Shown here: in pieces, positions 26,207-34,539 of the stretch
How the letters are laid out: each line of letters begins with the position of its first letter
Position numbering within the stretch: the stretch's first letter is position 1
DNA from: a virus
IMG/VR virus record: IMGVR_UViG_3300044960_000409
Location: 1 to 43,497 of that record
Reading direction: 5' to 3' (one strand)
Length of the DNA stretch: 43,497 nt
Made by a program: the position numbers and the translations under genes
The notes under the pieces: model-generated
What the model saw: the letters and a program-made list of their open reading frames with translations, nothing else
What the model was told of the DNA's origin: nothing
Database searches by the model: none

Positions 26207-27649
26207 TTACGGTACCTGCAGGCCCTCAATGACGAACCAGTTGTCGGTCCGGCGGGCTACCAGGTTTCCAACGAAACGCATCCACGCCTCGAACGTCAGG
26301 TCGCGCCTGCCGGGAGACGGGAAGAACGGCCCCTTACGGCCGTATGTCTCGAATCCGATCGGGACGGGCTGGAACAGGACGAGGTCCCCCTCGTCGCCGC
26401 CGAACACCGTTCCGTCGGGGATCTCCGTGCACGGGATGAGCGGCACGATGCGCCCGGTGCTGGTGCGGATGGCATCCGTATACCAGCCTCCAGTGATCTT
26501 GCCGTCCGTCACGGGGACGTAGGCATTCATCTCGGAGCTGCTCGCAGCCTTCCTCGCGATCGCCGCCACGGTGTTGGGCGAGGCGTATATGGCAGTCACC
26601 TGCCCGCCGCCTTTTCCGTAGTCAATCGCCCGGATCTCCTGCCTGATGGTCTCAAGGGTCCACGCGGCAGGGTTGCCGCTGCTGAAATTCGAGACCACAC
26701 GGCTCTTGAGCTGCGAATACAGGCCCCTGTTGGCCAGACCCTGGAAGCGCACGCCAGCGCCAGCGCCGCGCCTCGGGAACGAAGCGCTCCCCAGGCTTCC
26801 GCGCGCGCTGTCGTCGTTCTGGGAGTTCGTCGTGTCTACGATCCCCCAGATGCCCATCATCTCCTGGAAGCCAAGCAGATAGTTGTTGGCCTCGTTCAGG
26901 ATCACCGTGTTGGTCAGGAAGATTGTGTCGTTGTTGGCGATGGTTCCTGCCCCGCTGCTATTTGTGTCCGCATAGAGTCTGATCGTGGTGTCGCTAACGG
27001 CAGCCACTATCAGGTTCTTGCGTTTCAGCGTGCACGCGGTGTTGTACGGGTTGCTCGGGATGGTATAGACGTCAACGCGAAGACCGGGCTCGATCACGTC
27101 GGTCGCTGTCCATCCCCAGTTGAACCTGGTTGTGGCAACACCGATCGGCACAACCCAGGGTGACGCCTCCGTGCCGGACCCGGTGATGGACCCAGTTGCA
27201 TCAACACGGCACAACCTGCCTGTCCCGTCCCCGCGCATCGCCAGCGAAAGGCGAAGGCGGATGTCGGTCTTCAGGTCGTCCAGTTTTTCGTCCACGATGT
27301 CCGCTACGGCGGTAGGACGCCGCACGATCTCCTCAAGCTCGCGCTTGGTGACGCCGGTCGAGGCCATGAACTCCACGACCGGAACGGACATCTTCTCGTA
27401 GGCATGCTTGCCGGGCAGCGGCACATCGTCGTCCTCTGCGCGGACCTGAGCGTTCTTAGGCGCTCTGGTCTGGATGCGGGGCACGAAGCCAGCTCCGGGG
27501 AAAGCAGCCTCCTTGTCAACTACTTTCTCGATTCTTGCAAGAAGCGGATGCCGGTAAGTCGCGATATCCTCGATGCCCGCCATGTCGTACTCTTTGAGCA
27601 GGGCGTTGAGGTCACGGACTACATCCGCGAATGTACTCCACTTAGGCAT
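26207..27649 (-). CDS. Major capsid protein (HK97-fold type), 480 aa
   Basis: It directly follows the scaffold gene, and the length suits a capsid subunit. Features in order: a helical N-terminal arm (FADVVRDLNALLKEYDMAGI), an E-loop-like region (GFVPRIQTRAPKNAQVRAED), a spine-like helix (TGVTKRELEEIVRRP, ADIVDEKLDDLKTDIRLRL), and a long beta-rich middle that may be an inserted domain (about residues 150-230). P- and A-domain-like parts end with FETYGRKGPFF and FEAWMRFVGNLVARRTDNWF. It self-assembles into the shell. The ATG lies 1 nt past the scaffold stop, so the two are coupled. Identity rests on position and fold-like pattern, not on an alignment. Confidence 0.85.
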   Translation of the reverse strand: MPKWSTFADVVRDLNALLKEYDMAGIEDIATYRHPLLARIEKVVDKEAAFPGAGFVPRIQTRAPKNAQVRAEDDDVPLPGKHAYEKMSVPVVEFMASTGVTKRELEEIVRRPTAVADIVDEKLDDLKTDIRLRLSLAMRGDGTGRLCRVDATGSITGSGTEASPWVVPIGVATTRFNWGWTATDVIEPGLRVDVYTIPSNPYNTACTLKRKNLIVAAVSDTTIRLYADTNSSGAGTIANNDTIFLTNTVILNEANNYLLGFQEMMGIWGIVDTTNSQNDDSARGSLGSASFPRRGAGAGVRFQGLANRGLYSQLKSRVVSNFSSGNPAAWTLETIRQEIRAIDYGKGGGQVTAIYASPNTVAAIARKAASSSEMNAYVPVTDGKITGGWYTDAIRTSTGRIVPLIPCTEIPDGTVFGGDEGDLVLFQPVPIGFETYGRKGPFFPSPGRRDLTFEAWMRFVGNLVARRTDNWFVIEGLQVP

Positions 27650-27650
27650 T

Positions 27651-28682
27651 TCAACCCTCTCTAGGCATCAAACCAAGTTTCTTGAGCGCAAGGTCACGCA
27701 AGTAGCGCCTGTGCTCCGCGCGCGTCATCTCCGACGTGCGCTTCTCCACCGGGACGGTTGCCGTCCCGGTGGCCGGGATTGGCGCCTTGGAGCGCGCGTC
27801 CTCGCGCGCCGTCTCGTTCACGCGGCTTGAGACTGCAATGATCTTGCGGATATTGCGCACCACGTCCTTCATCGTGTCCAGCGCGATGTTCACGGCCTCC
27901 GGGTCGTCAGAGGCCAGACGCTGGACTGTTACTCCTCTGTTGAACATCTCGGTGGCCGCCATGCTGCGCAGCGCGTTCATCAGCTCGTCGGGGATCTCCC
28001 CGTCGGTGAACTGGCCCGGAAGGGCGTTTTTCAACATGTCCTTTCCGGCCTGCTCCAGCTGGCCGACCATCTTTTCCAGGCGGGCCTGCGCTTCGGCCTG
28101 CTCCTGCTCGCGCTTGATGGACTCCACCTTGCCGAGGATGGCCTCCGCTGCTGCCAGCTTGATGGCCTGCTCTCTCGGATACCAGTCCTTCGGGTTGGCG
28201 ACGTCCCCGAGGCACACCATCTCGGAGTTCTCGTCCCACGGCTTGCCCTTCAGGATGGGGTGGATGATGGCCCCGGCGTCCTTGTACCCTTCGACAGTCG
28301 GGATCTCAAGGCCGCTTGTGTCCGCAAGCAGTTGGGCCAGCGTCTCCAGCTCGCCCTCCGGGCCACGCTCGCCCTGAGATTGCGGCTGCTCCTGCCCGCC
28401 TTCCGCGGCGCGCAATCTGGCCTTGGCCTCGTTGCGCTCCCGCGTCACAGCCCTGAGACTTTCTTTGTACTTCTCGACAGTCTCTTCGAGCTGCTTTACA
28501 TACGGGTCCTCTTCCTCGACGCCCTGCTCGCTTTCGTCAGCAGACTCTTCCCCTGTATCGCCGGGAGGCGCGTCGTCTTCGGCGTCGTCGAGGTCCACTT
28601 CGTCTTCATAGTCGCGCTCCTGTGCGCCATTATCGGAGGCGTCCCCCGGTTGAGCGCTCATCTGTTCGATATCTTCAGGCAT
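27651..28682 (-). CDS. Capsid scaffolding protein, 343 aa
   Basis: Acidic, low-complexity N-terminus (DEVDLDDAEDDAPPG), then a coiled coil of about 50 residues (VKQLEETVEKYKESLRAV, then RNEAKARLRAAE), a central globular part, another coiled coil (residues about 180-220) and a basic C-terminus (EHRRYLRDLALKKLG) expected to touch the capsid protein. These are standard features of podoviral scaffolds placed between portal and capsid. I chose ATG 28682 because GGAGGAG lies 5 nt upstream; the frame is open slightly further upstream. Confidence 0.85.
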   Translation of the reverse strand: MPEDIEQMSAQPGDASDNGAQERDYEDEVDLDDAEDDAPPGDTGEESADESEQGVEEEDPYVKQLEETVEKYKESLRAVTRERNEAKARLRAAEGGQEQPQSQGERGPEGELETLAQLLADTSGLEIPTVEGYKDAGAIIHPILKGKPWDENSEMVCLGDVANPKDWYPREQAIKLAAAEAILGKVESIKREQEQAEAQARLEKMVGQLEQAGKDMLKNALPGQFTDGEIPDELMNALRSMAATEMFNRGVTVQRLASDDPEAVNIALDTMKDVVRNIRKIIAVSSRVNETAREDARSKAPIPATGTATVPVEKRTSEMTRAEHRRYLRDLALKKLGLMPREG

Positions 28683-28721
28683 ATTACTCCTCCGCCACAC
28701 TCTCGCAGTGGCCAGCGAAAC

Positions 28722-30641
28722 TTATGCAAGCACGTCGTCGGTCGGCGTTCTGTTCTCCTGCGCGGGCACCCACGGCATGCCGTTCGTGTGGCCCTGTATG
28801 GCCTCTCCGGCGTTTGTCTCGTATGTCTGCACCGGCAGGATGCCTTCGCCCAGGCCTCCAGCGGCCATACTCTGCGCTGCGGTCTGACCCTGTATTGCCT
28901 GCAGCATCAGCTGCTGTATAAGCGATGCCGCACGGATATTGTACGCCTCGTGACCGACCTGCGTCAGGTGTGCCACTCTTTCGCTCAGCTCGTCGTAGCT
29001 GCCGAATATCCGCTCCAGCTCTTCCTCTTCTATGTCCAGGCCGAGTGCTCTCAGGTTCGTCCGGGCGACCCATTGCAGGAACGGGTCCGGCATGCCGTCT
29101 TTGTCGAGCCACGGCCCGAGCAATCCTGAAGATATCGCGTCCACCAGCACTTTGCGCCTGAGCGCCGGTGTCAGGCGTGGGACATTGATTGGGACTACGT
29201 CTTTGGTGTTCCTCAGGTCCGAGCCGAAGAAGTACTTCAGCTCGTCCTCGCTTGCGCGCCCAGCGCCCGTTATGACGCGCGCCTGCGTGTAATACTTCTT
29301 TGCCAGGGCGATCTTCTGCATCTGCACTTCGCAGATATGGCGGTCCACGTTGCGCATGTGATACGCCATGGACCCGAACCCGGCCTCGCGCAGGAGCTGC
29401 AGCTCGGTCGCGGTGGTCTGGCGCGATGCAAGCTGTCCTGTTATCGGTTCCGCAAGCCCCGCTTTATCCCGCAGGCTTGTCATCAGGCGCGCATATTCTG
29501 ACTGTGCCAGCGCAAGGGGTGCTTCGTACTGCAGGAACTCGAATCGCGTGATTCCGGGGTCCAGTGCGATGCGCTTCTGTCCGTTCGTGCCCTCGACGAT
29601 CTCTTCGCGCACGGACCCGACGCCCTGTGTGATGATATCGTTCCTCAGGTTGCGCGCTTTGACCTCTTGCAGCTGCGAAAGCAGGATGTTGAGCTGCCGT
29701 TGATCGGAGAGCAGTGGCTCTAGGTAGCTCATCGCGTAAAGCCTGCCCGGTATATGGTACCAGCGTGCGCGGCTGAAGGGGTAGACATCGGCCTGGAACT
29801 CGTGTTCGTCCAGGATCTGGTCCTTGACCCAGACTATAACCCTGCCTTTGGGGTAGTTCTCGCAGGGGGCGATGTACATTCGCTTGAGGATCGTGCGTTC
29901 GTTGCGGCGGTCTGTTGGCAGGCTTCCGCCGCTCTGGACGTTCATGGCGAGGATCTCGACGTTGCGCATCACGTCCGCGACGTCCTCAGGCTCCACGGTC
30001 TTGCCGTAGCGGGCCTTCACCCAGTCCACGTGGCGTGCGTCCATCTCGATCAGCCAGCGTGGCGGCCACACGTCCGGGCTGAGCGGGTCTTTGGCATAGC
30101 GGAAGATATTCACCAGCTCGGTGTCAATGTCTCCCTTTATGCCGTCATAGCTCTCGCGGTCGGGGTTGTACCATGTCCGGCGCAGTATCTCACCACTTCC
30201 GATGAGCCACAGCAGCGTCTCTTCGCGCAGGACGTCCTCTTTGTCCTCGCGGTCGCGGATCCTGAGCAACCTTGTCGCGAGTTTGGCGGCCTCTTTGTCT
30301 TCAGGGTCGCTGGTCGCCGGGACGGCGTGGTAGTCGGACAGGGCGTCTGTGGCCATCGAGACGATGGAGCGGATGTATATGGGGAGCTGGTTATCAACGA
30401 TGCGCGCGACTTCGCAGTAAGGGGGGACCTCTATGCGGCGTCCGAGGCGGCGTGTCATGTCCTCGTAGACGCTGGACCACTGGTCGCCAGCCCAGAACAG
30501 CAGGCTTTGCAGGGTCTTTCGCTCGTAGGGCCACCTTGCCTGAAGCGCGTCGCGGTAACACTCCTCCAGCCAGACGAGAAGCTCGTTTTTCTTCTTCGGA
30601 GTGACTACAACGGTCTCTGTTCTTCCTGCGGGATCGCTCAT
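28722..30641 (-). CDS. Portal protein, 639 aa
   Basis: Forms the dodecameric DNA channel at the capsid vertex. Visible features: an N-terminal helical region with SLLFWAGDQW (the 'f..G.QW' motif common in podoviral portals), IVDNQLPIYIRSIVSMATDA, then a wing/stem region with WYHIPGRLYAMSYLEPL and QRQLNILLSQLQEVKARN, followed by a long helical C-terminus rich in Gln and Ala. The ATG overlaps the stop of the upstream membrane protein gene (ATGA). Position between terminase and scaffold and the length support the call. Confidence 0.88.
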   Translation of the reverse strand: MSDPAGRTETVVVTPKKKNELLVWLEECYRDALQARWPYERKTLQSLLFWAGDQWSSVYEDMTRRLGRRIEVPPYCEVARIVDNQLPIYIRSIVSMATDALSDYHAVPATSDPEDKEAAKLATRLLRIRDREDKEDVLREETLLWLIGSGEILRRTWYNPDRESYDGIKGDIDTELVNIFRYAKDPLSPDVWPPRWLIEMDARHVDWVKARYGKTVEPEDVADVMRNVEILAMNVQSGGSLPTDRRNERTILKRMYIAPCENYPKGRVIVWVKDQILDEHEFQADVYPFSRARWYHIPGRLYAMSYLEPLLSDQRQLNILLSQLQEVKARNLRNDIITQGVGSVREEIVEGTNGQKRIALDPGITRFEFLQYEAPLALAQSEYARLMTSLRDKAGLAEPITGQLASRQTTATELQLLREAGFGSMAYHMRNVDRHICEVQMQKIALAKKYYTQARVITGAGRASEDELKYFFGSDLRNTKDVVPINVPRLTPALRRKVLVDAISSGLLGPWLDKDGMPDPFLQWVARTNLRALGLDIEEEELERIFGSYDELSERVAHLTQVGHEAYNIRAASLIQQLMLQAIQGQTAAQSMAAGGLGEGILPVQTYETNAGEAIQGHTNGMPWVPAQENRTPTDDVLA

Positions 30642-30964
30642 AGTCTCAACCTTGGCCCGAGAAACCTGTCTGTCGCGTCCCCGCTTGGCGGCACTTCGTC
30701 ATCATCATCCTCCAGGAGAGGGTGTCTGTCAAGTGGGCGTGCGTCCTGGTAGTCCGTGCCCGGCGGTGTGTAGGCCGATTTTGCGCTCATCGTGAAGACC
30801 TCCGGGTGAAGGTCTCTGATGCATTGCTCCATACCTTCGAGTCTTGACTCCACTTTTGCAAGGGTGTTCGAGACTCTCTGTATGACGATGGTGGCGTACA
30901 GCAGCATCATCGCCACGAGAAGGGACTCAAAGGCCATAATCGTCGAGATAATGGTCTCCAGCAC
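30638..30964 (-). CDS. Small membrane protein between terminase and portal, 108 aa
   Basis: One N-terminal membrane helix (AFESLLVAMMLLYATIVI), a short amphipathic coil (RVSNTLAKVESRLEGMEQCI), and a charged Pro/Asp-rich tail. It starts at GTG 30964 with GGAG 8-10 nt upstream and overlaps the terminase end by 38 nt and the portal start by 4. I do not recognise a family. It could be a lysis-timing or membrane-anchoring protein; context alone does not decide. Confidence 0.72.
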   Translation of the reverse strand: MLETIISTIMAFESLLVAMMLLYATIVIQRVSNTLAKVESRLEGMEQCIRDLHPEVFTMSAKSAYTPPGTDYQDARPLDRHPLLEDDDDEVPPSGDATDRFLGPRLRL

Positions 30965-32291
30965 GGCTTGTCTCCATCATGATCCACTCCCCTCTGCTGA
31001 ATTGCATCCCCTTCTGCCTCATCTCCTTCAGGGCTTCGAGGCGGTCGCTCAATTTCTCGGGCTCCTCGCCCGCGCTGATCTCTTTTGGTTCCGGCATGCT
31101 GCAGGCTGCGTACCTGAGGGCGTCGAGCCGGTGGTATTTGTTCTTGTCCCTTATCTTCTCTGTTGGTTCTCCCGACTCATCCAGTTCCCTTTGATATGTC
31201 AGAAGCTCTCCGCGGAGGCCGTTCAGGCCTCTGAAGATGCGTATGCGGTTATGTTTTATGAGCGCATACACGCGGTCAATCTGTGATTCGGGGTCGTTGA
31301 CGGGCGGTTCTGCGACCGGGATACCGGCTATCTGGTAGTCTAGGCGCTGTGCCTGTTCGGTGTGAGCGCCTCCGAACCAGCATATGACCGGCTCATTGTA
31401 GTCCAGCATCATCCGTGCGTGTTCGTAGATACTGAGCCCGCCCATGAGCGTCTCGCGGTAGATGAAGATCATCTCGGATGCGGGGTCCACGGCGAGCCAG
31501 ACCGTTGCGGTGTTCTGTGCTCCGAAGTCAATACCGACGATGCGAGGCCACTGTTTCGGGATCGGGAAGGCGTCGCAGGTGTGCTCGACGTCGTCGTAGC
31601 AGTCGTAGACCAGGCCAGCGGGCCTGGTGAACTCTCCGCAGTAGAACATGCGGAACTTCCAGTCCGGGAGTGTGTTTCTGGCGCGTTCGAACTCCTCCGG
31701 CGGGAATGCGGGGTTGTCGCAGCTGCGGAAGTTGATCAGTCCGTAGTCGGGGTCGCCTCCGACGGCGCGGCGGTAGACCTCGTAAAGCCATCCGCCTATG
31801 GTGTAGGGTGTGGTGGTCAGGAGTGCTCTGCCCTGATGAATGCTCAAGCGCCGCTGCACGGCCTCCCAGGCCTGTTGAGAGAACTCCTCCTGCCCGCACT
31901 CATCAAGCCATGCAGCCTTCGCGGTCGCTGATTCTAGTCCTCCTTCGGACTGCGCCGAGCGCAGGATGATGCGCGTGTCGCCTTTCTTGAGGATGCGGTC
32001 GCTCTGCGAATACACCCAGCCAAGAGGCTTGAAGAAGCTGAGCACCTCCGGCAGGAGCTTCAGCTTGTACAGGTCATAGGTCGCGGTTGCGATCAGGTAG
32101 TCACCCGGCCCCCTCCTGCGCATCTCGCGCTCCATCCAGACCGGGCCGAAGCTCGTCTTGCCCCCCTGAGTCCCCGCCAGTACCAGGACGAACCTCGCCG
32201 GGCAATCCCAGGCCTGAGCCTGACCCGGATGCAGATTGTATTGCCTCTTGCGGACCTTCCCGTCCACCACCTCCGTCACCAGGGTGTTCAT
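30927..32291 (-). CDS. terL: Terminase large subunit, 454 aa
   Basis: DNA-packaging motor ATPase and nuclease. The N-terminal ATPase has Walker A GTQGGKT (40-46) and Walker B AAWLDE (Asp130-Glu131), followed by a coupling-type motif TTTPY. The C-terminal RNase H-fold nuclease has VGIDFGAQ (Asp255) and DALRYA near residue 383. The start (MNTLVTEVVDG) lies 190 nt inside the small-subunit frame. It acts with the small subunit and portal encoded on either side. Confidence 0.95.
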   Translation of the reverse strand: MNTLVTEVVDGKVRKRQYNLHPGQAQAWDCPARFVLVLAGTQGGKTSFGPVWMEREMRRRGPGDYLIATATYDLYKLKLLPEVLSFFKPLGWVYSQSDRILKKGDTRIILRSAQSEGGLESATAKAAWLDECGQEEFSQQAWEAVQRRLSIHQGRALLTTTPYTIGGWLYEVYRRAVGGDPDYGLINFRSCDNPAFPPEEFERARNTLPDWKFRMFYCGEFTRPAGLVYDCYDDVEHTCDAFPIPKQWPRIVGIDFGAQNTATVWLAVDPASEMIFIYRETLMGGLSIYEHARMMLDYNEPVICWFGGAHTEQAQRLDYQIAGIPVAEPPVNDPESQIDRVYALIKHNRIRIFRGLNGLRGELLTYQRELDESGEPTEKIRDKNKYHRLDALRYAACSMPEPKEISAGEEPEKLSDRLEALKEMRQKGMQFSRGEWIMMETSRAGDHYLDDYGL

Positions 32292-32661
32292 CGGCGCGTA
32301 TGACTACCTCCACGACATCAATCTTGCCGGTATCCCCGCGTTCGTCGAAGATCCCGACATGCTTGCCCAGCAACTCCAGAGCACGCACCCTCGCCGTTGA
32401 CAGGGTGTCCCCGGCCATCCCGCGCGCCTCAAGCCACAACCGCTCCAGAACCGCGTCAGCAGTGATCGAAGTGCGGTAAGAACGCTCCTCCATACGCGCC
32501 TCAATCATCTCGCGGACATCCGGGTCGGAAAGCATCCTGCGCACCATTTTACCAGACGGCGATTTGATACCACAACGCTCAAGTGCCGCGCGGCCGTTCA
32601 AATCTACCAGATACTCGTCGGCAAAACGCCTCGCCAGATCCAGAAACTCGACATCCTCCAT
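32101..32661 (-). CDS. terS: Terminase small subunit, 186 aa
   Basis: The N-terminal two-thirds has the helical DNA-binding plan of terminase small subunits: FADEYLVDLNGRAALERCGI, MLSDPDVREMIEARMEER, then SITADAVLERLWLEARG and ALELLGKHVGIF. The segment KIDVVEVVIRADE matches the usual C-terminal end of this family. After it, about 63 Gly/Pro/Gln-rich residues overlap the large-subunit gene and read like overprinted extension. The ATG at 32661 has GGAGTGAG upstream. It is the first gene of the late operon. Confidence 0.88.
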   Translation of the reverse strand: MEDVEFLDLARRFADEYLVDLNGRAALERCGIKSPSGKMVRRMLSDPDVREMIEARMEERSYRTSITADAVLERLWLEARGMAGDTLSTARVRALELLGKHVGIFDERGDTGKIDVVEVVIRADEHPGDGGGGREGPQEAIQSASGSGSGLGLPGEVRPGTGGDSGGQDELRPGLDGARDAQEGAG

Positions 32662-32909
32662 GACAGGCTCACTCCTTCACACAGGATGATACCACACCCG
32701 GACCACCAGTGCTCAGTTGCCCGCAAAGGCCACTGGATTGACCTGAGAGCGCGCCTGAAATCCAAGACGACCCGGAAGCCTTCCAAAGGGGGTAGATCGC
32801 GTGTACGGGCCGCACAGGGGCCAAATACGCGATTTCGCGCGCGAGACGCATCGCCACACTCATCTTCGAACCCTGCACTGAGCTGTGAAGTCCGGAGTTT
32901 TAGCGCACT

Positions 32910-32931
32910 CCCCCCCCTCATACTCCCCCCC
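32910..32931 (-). repeat. Paired G-runs on the minus strand (quadruplex-capable)
   Basis: The plus strand has runs of 8 C and 7 C separated by 7 nt, so the minus strand carries G7-N7-G8, upstream of the terminase genes. The runs are long enough to supply four G-tracts. Function unknown. Confidence 0.5.
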
Positions 32932-32960
32932 GTGTACGTACTATCCTACAGTACCTCGAC

Positions 32961-33006
32961 GGGCATAACGTTTGCTGCCCCCTAAAGGGGGCGCAACGTT
33001 ATGCCC
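32961..33006. repeat. 46-bp imperfect inverted repeat (candidate origin/terminator hairpin)
   Basis: The left arm begins GGGCATAACGTT and the right arm ends AACGTTATGCCC. The inner parts CCCCCT/AGGGGG also pair, with two mismatched positions and an AA centre. The arms contain the same CGTTATGC unit that is iterated just to the right. Confidence 0.8.
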
Positions 33007-33044
33007 TGATGGGACCGCTGGAGCAGAAGGATCAGAAAATGCGG

Positions 33045-33210
33045 GCGTTGCGCCCCGAACGTAACGTTGCGCCCCGTTGCACTAGACGTTGCACGTGAGC
33101 GTGGTAGACTAAAATAATGGGGGTGCAACACGCGTTGCAATGGGGTGTAACGTTATGCGTAATGGGGGGTGTAACGCTTATGCGGGCGTTATGCGTAGCG
33201 TTGCGCTTGA
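33045..33210. repeat. Iterated CGTTGC / CGTTATGC motifs (iteron-like)
   Basis: About nine copies of CGTT(AT)GC occur at irregular 10-25 bp spacing, near 33046, 33065, 33075, 33088, 33133, 33151, 33174 (variant), 33187 and 33199. Several share flanks such as GTAACGTT and GGGGTGTAACG. They resemble initiator or repressor binding-site arrays. Confidence 0.6.
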
Positions 33211-33377
33211 GTGTAGTGGACTCAAGTCTTTGGTAAAAAACGTTACCCCCTGTCGCAAGTGGAGTCGCAAGAAGAGGGGGATTTAGGCGAATGTGTGGAG
33301 GGGAAACCCTACGGGGGCGATAGCCCGCCCGGATACCCACCCCCGCCACCTCCTCCCAGCAGGGAGTGAGCTGGACC

Positions 33378-33481
33378 GCCACTTCGTGGCCTTTGATCTT
33401 TGCAAGAGAGAAAGAGCGGACGGGCACTTCGTGCCTTTCCATCTTTGCTTAGAAGATATGCGGACGGGTCACTTCGTGACC
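33378..33481. repeat. Three 45-bp repeats, each with a covarying mini-hairpin
   Basis: Hairpins GCCACTTCGTGGC (33378-33390), GGCACTTCGTGCC (33423-33435) and GTCACTTCGTGAC (33468-33480) start exactly 45 bp apart. The outer stem pairs differ between copies but always remain paired. Each is followed by an ATCTTTGC box; GCGGACGG precedes the second and third. On the minus strand the loop is C-GAA-G, known to form very stable DNA mini-hairpins. Confidence 0.85.
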
Positions 33482-33850
33482 TCTTGATCTTTGCCCCCCC
33501 GCGGCTCTGCGAAACCGTCGCAAAGGGGCGGTCCGGTCGGGGTCTGGAATAGCCGCGCCCGGTCTTTGTGTTTCCCTCCGTGGCCTGCTTCGCCGCATCC
33601 AAGGCCGTGGAGGCGCTGGCCGCCTGCCACGGCCGCGCTGGCCGCTCGTGTGGTTATCACATTCACTACGGCCGCTCTTTCTATTCCGGGGCCGTGGAGG
33701 ATATCCTGCCCGCATCAGCCGCGCCCGCCACCCATCCGCACGCATCATCTAAGGAACGAGCCGCCGCCACATCCCACCCGCACGCGCCGCCATCCGCCCG
33801 CGATCACCCGCCGCCCGCACGCAACGCATTGCGCGTGCATCCGAGCACGC

Positions 33851-33875
33851 GCCCGGCGCGCGAAGCGCGCCGGGC
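33851..33875. repeat. 11-bp GC hairpin with GAA loop
   Basis: Perfect stem GCCCGGCGCGC / GCGCGCCGGGC around GAA on the plus strand. It is not followed by a T-run, so it is not a classical terminator. It shares the C-GAA-G loop of the three-hairpin array, but on the other strand. Confidence 0.75.
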
Positions 33876-34014
33876 CGGGCGCCGCGAGCCGCCCGGAAAA
33901 CTGCCCCCCCGGCCGCCGCCGCAGGACCCCATCCGGACCCGATCCGGACCACCCGCAACCTCCCACATCCGGACCCCCCAAACCCAATAGACGCCGGCGC
34001 ACAGAGTAGACCTA

Positions 34015-34043
34015 TTGACACACCATAGATGCCATGGTATAAT
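34015..34043 (+). promoter_or_regulatory. Consensus sigma70 promoter P1 for the early operon
   Basis: TTGACA (34015-34020), 17-bp spacer, TATAAT (34038-34043): a perfect -35/-10 match, 50 nt before the first early start codon. Indicates transcription by host RNA polymerase. Confidence 0.92.
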
Positions 34044-34092
34044 CCAGGCAAGGATAGACGGCCGCCGCCAGCGGCCGGAAGGAGGAACACCA

Positions 34093-34539
34093 ATGTTGAG
34101 GAGATTCTGCTTCGCAACGTGGACACTGCACGGAGGAACGACGATGAACCGCTTTGAATGGAAGTCTCTGGACGCCGCAGGGCTTCGGCCCGGCGCCGTG
34201 GAATGCCAATGCACTAGCACGGAGCGCCTCTGCGGCCCGTGCACCATGGACCTGTTCCTGCGCTTCGGGCGGGTGAAACTGCCCGAAGCGCGCCCGATCG
34301 CCGCCATCGTCAGCCCGCACGCCTTCTGCTTCATCGAGGCGTACAGGAATGCCGAAGGCCGCAGGACGGTCCAGGTATCCTATGGGTGGAATGGATGGTA
34401 CCGCATGCAGGATATCTGCACCCTGCAGGGCTACAAAGCACTTCGCGATGCCGCGGAGTTTGTGTTCTACGCAGTCGAGGCACAGGCAGCCCGCGATATC
34501 CGCCGGGCGCTGGAGCTGGAAAAGAAGGAGGACAAATGA
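34093..34539 (+). CDS. First early protein, unknown, 148 aa (or 131 aa)
   Basis: Unknown family. Two in-frame starts both have good ribosome sites: ATG 34093 (GGAGGAACACCA upstream) and ATG 34144 (GGAGGAACGACG upstream). The mature part has two Cys pairs close together (CQC at about residues 38-40 and CGPC near 49-52 of the longer form) that could bind a metal. A beta-rich central part with FCFIEAYRN and YGWNGWYRMQD follows, then a C-terminal helix rich in Ala and Arg. It sits directly behind promoter P1, where phages often place host-takeover proteins; that role is only suggested by position. Confidence 0.75.
   Translation: MLRRFCFATWTLHGGTTMNRFEWKSLDAAGLRPGAVECQCTSTERLCGPCTMDLFLRFGRVKLPEARPIAAIVSPHAFCFIEAYRNAEGRRTVQVSYGWNGWYRMQDICTLQGYKALRDAAEFVFYAVEAQAARDIRRALELEKKEDK

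Larger units (their letters stand above)
32662..34092. other. 1.4-kb noncoding control region between late and early operons
   Basis: Short frames exist on both strands but are low-complexity, lack ribosome sites or run through repeats, so I call no gene here. The region contains C-runs (32910-32917 and 32925-32931), a 46-bp inverted repeat, an iterated CGTTGC/CGTTATGC stretch, a small inverted repeat (33206-33226), three 45-bp hairpin repeats, a C-rich low-complexity stretch (about 33700-34000), a long GC hairpin and the early promoter. No clear late promoter could be picked on the minus strand. Candidate origin and regulatory region. Confidence 0.75.

Noticed and set aside
33089-33117. Possible plus-strand promoter (TTGCAC ... 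TAAAAT)
   Set aside because: 15-bp spacer, weak boxes and no gene within 900 bp; chance AT-rich patch is as likely.
32662-33300. Late promoter on the minus strand
   Set aside because: A promoter must exist here or nearby, but no -35/-10 pair was better than chance by eye, so none is claimed.
33032-33442. Minus-strand frame of 136 codons in the control region
   Set aside because: Runs through the iterated motifs and hairpin repeats, so its HEV-type peptide repeats are a by-product of the 45-bp DNA repeat; no ribosome site.
33568-33990. Plus-strand frame of 140 codons
   Set aside because: Pro/Arg/Ala low-complexity translation of C-rich DNA including the GAA-loop hairpin; nothing protein-like.
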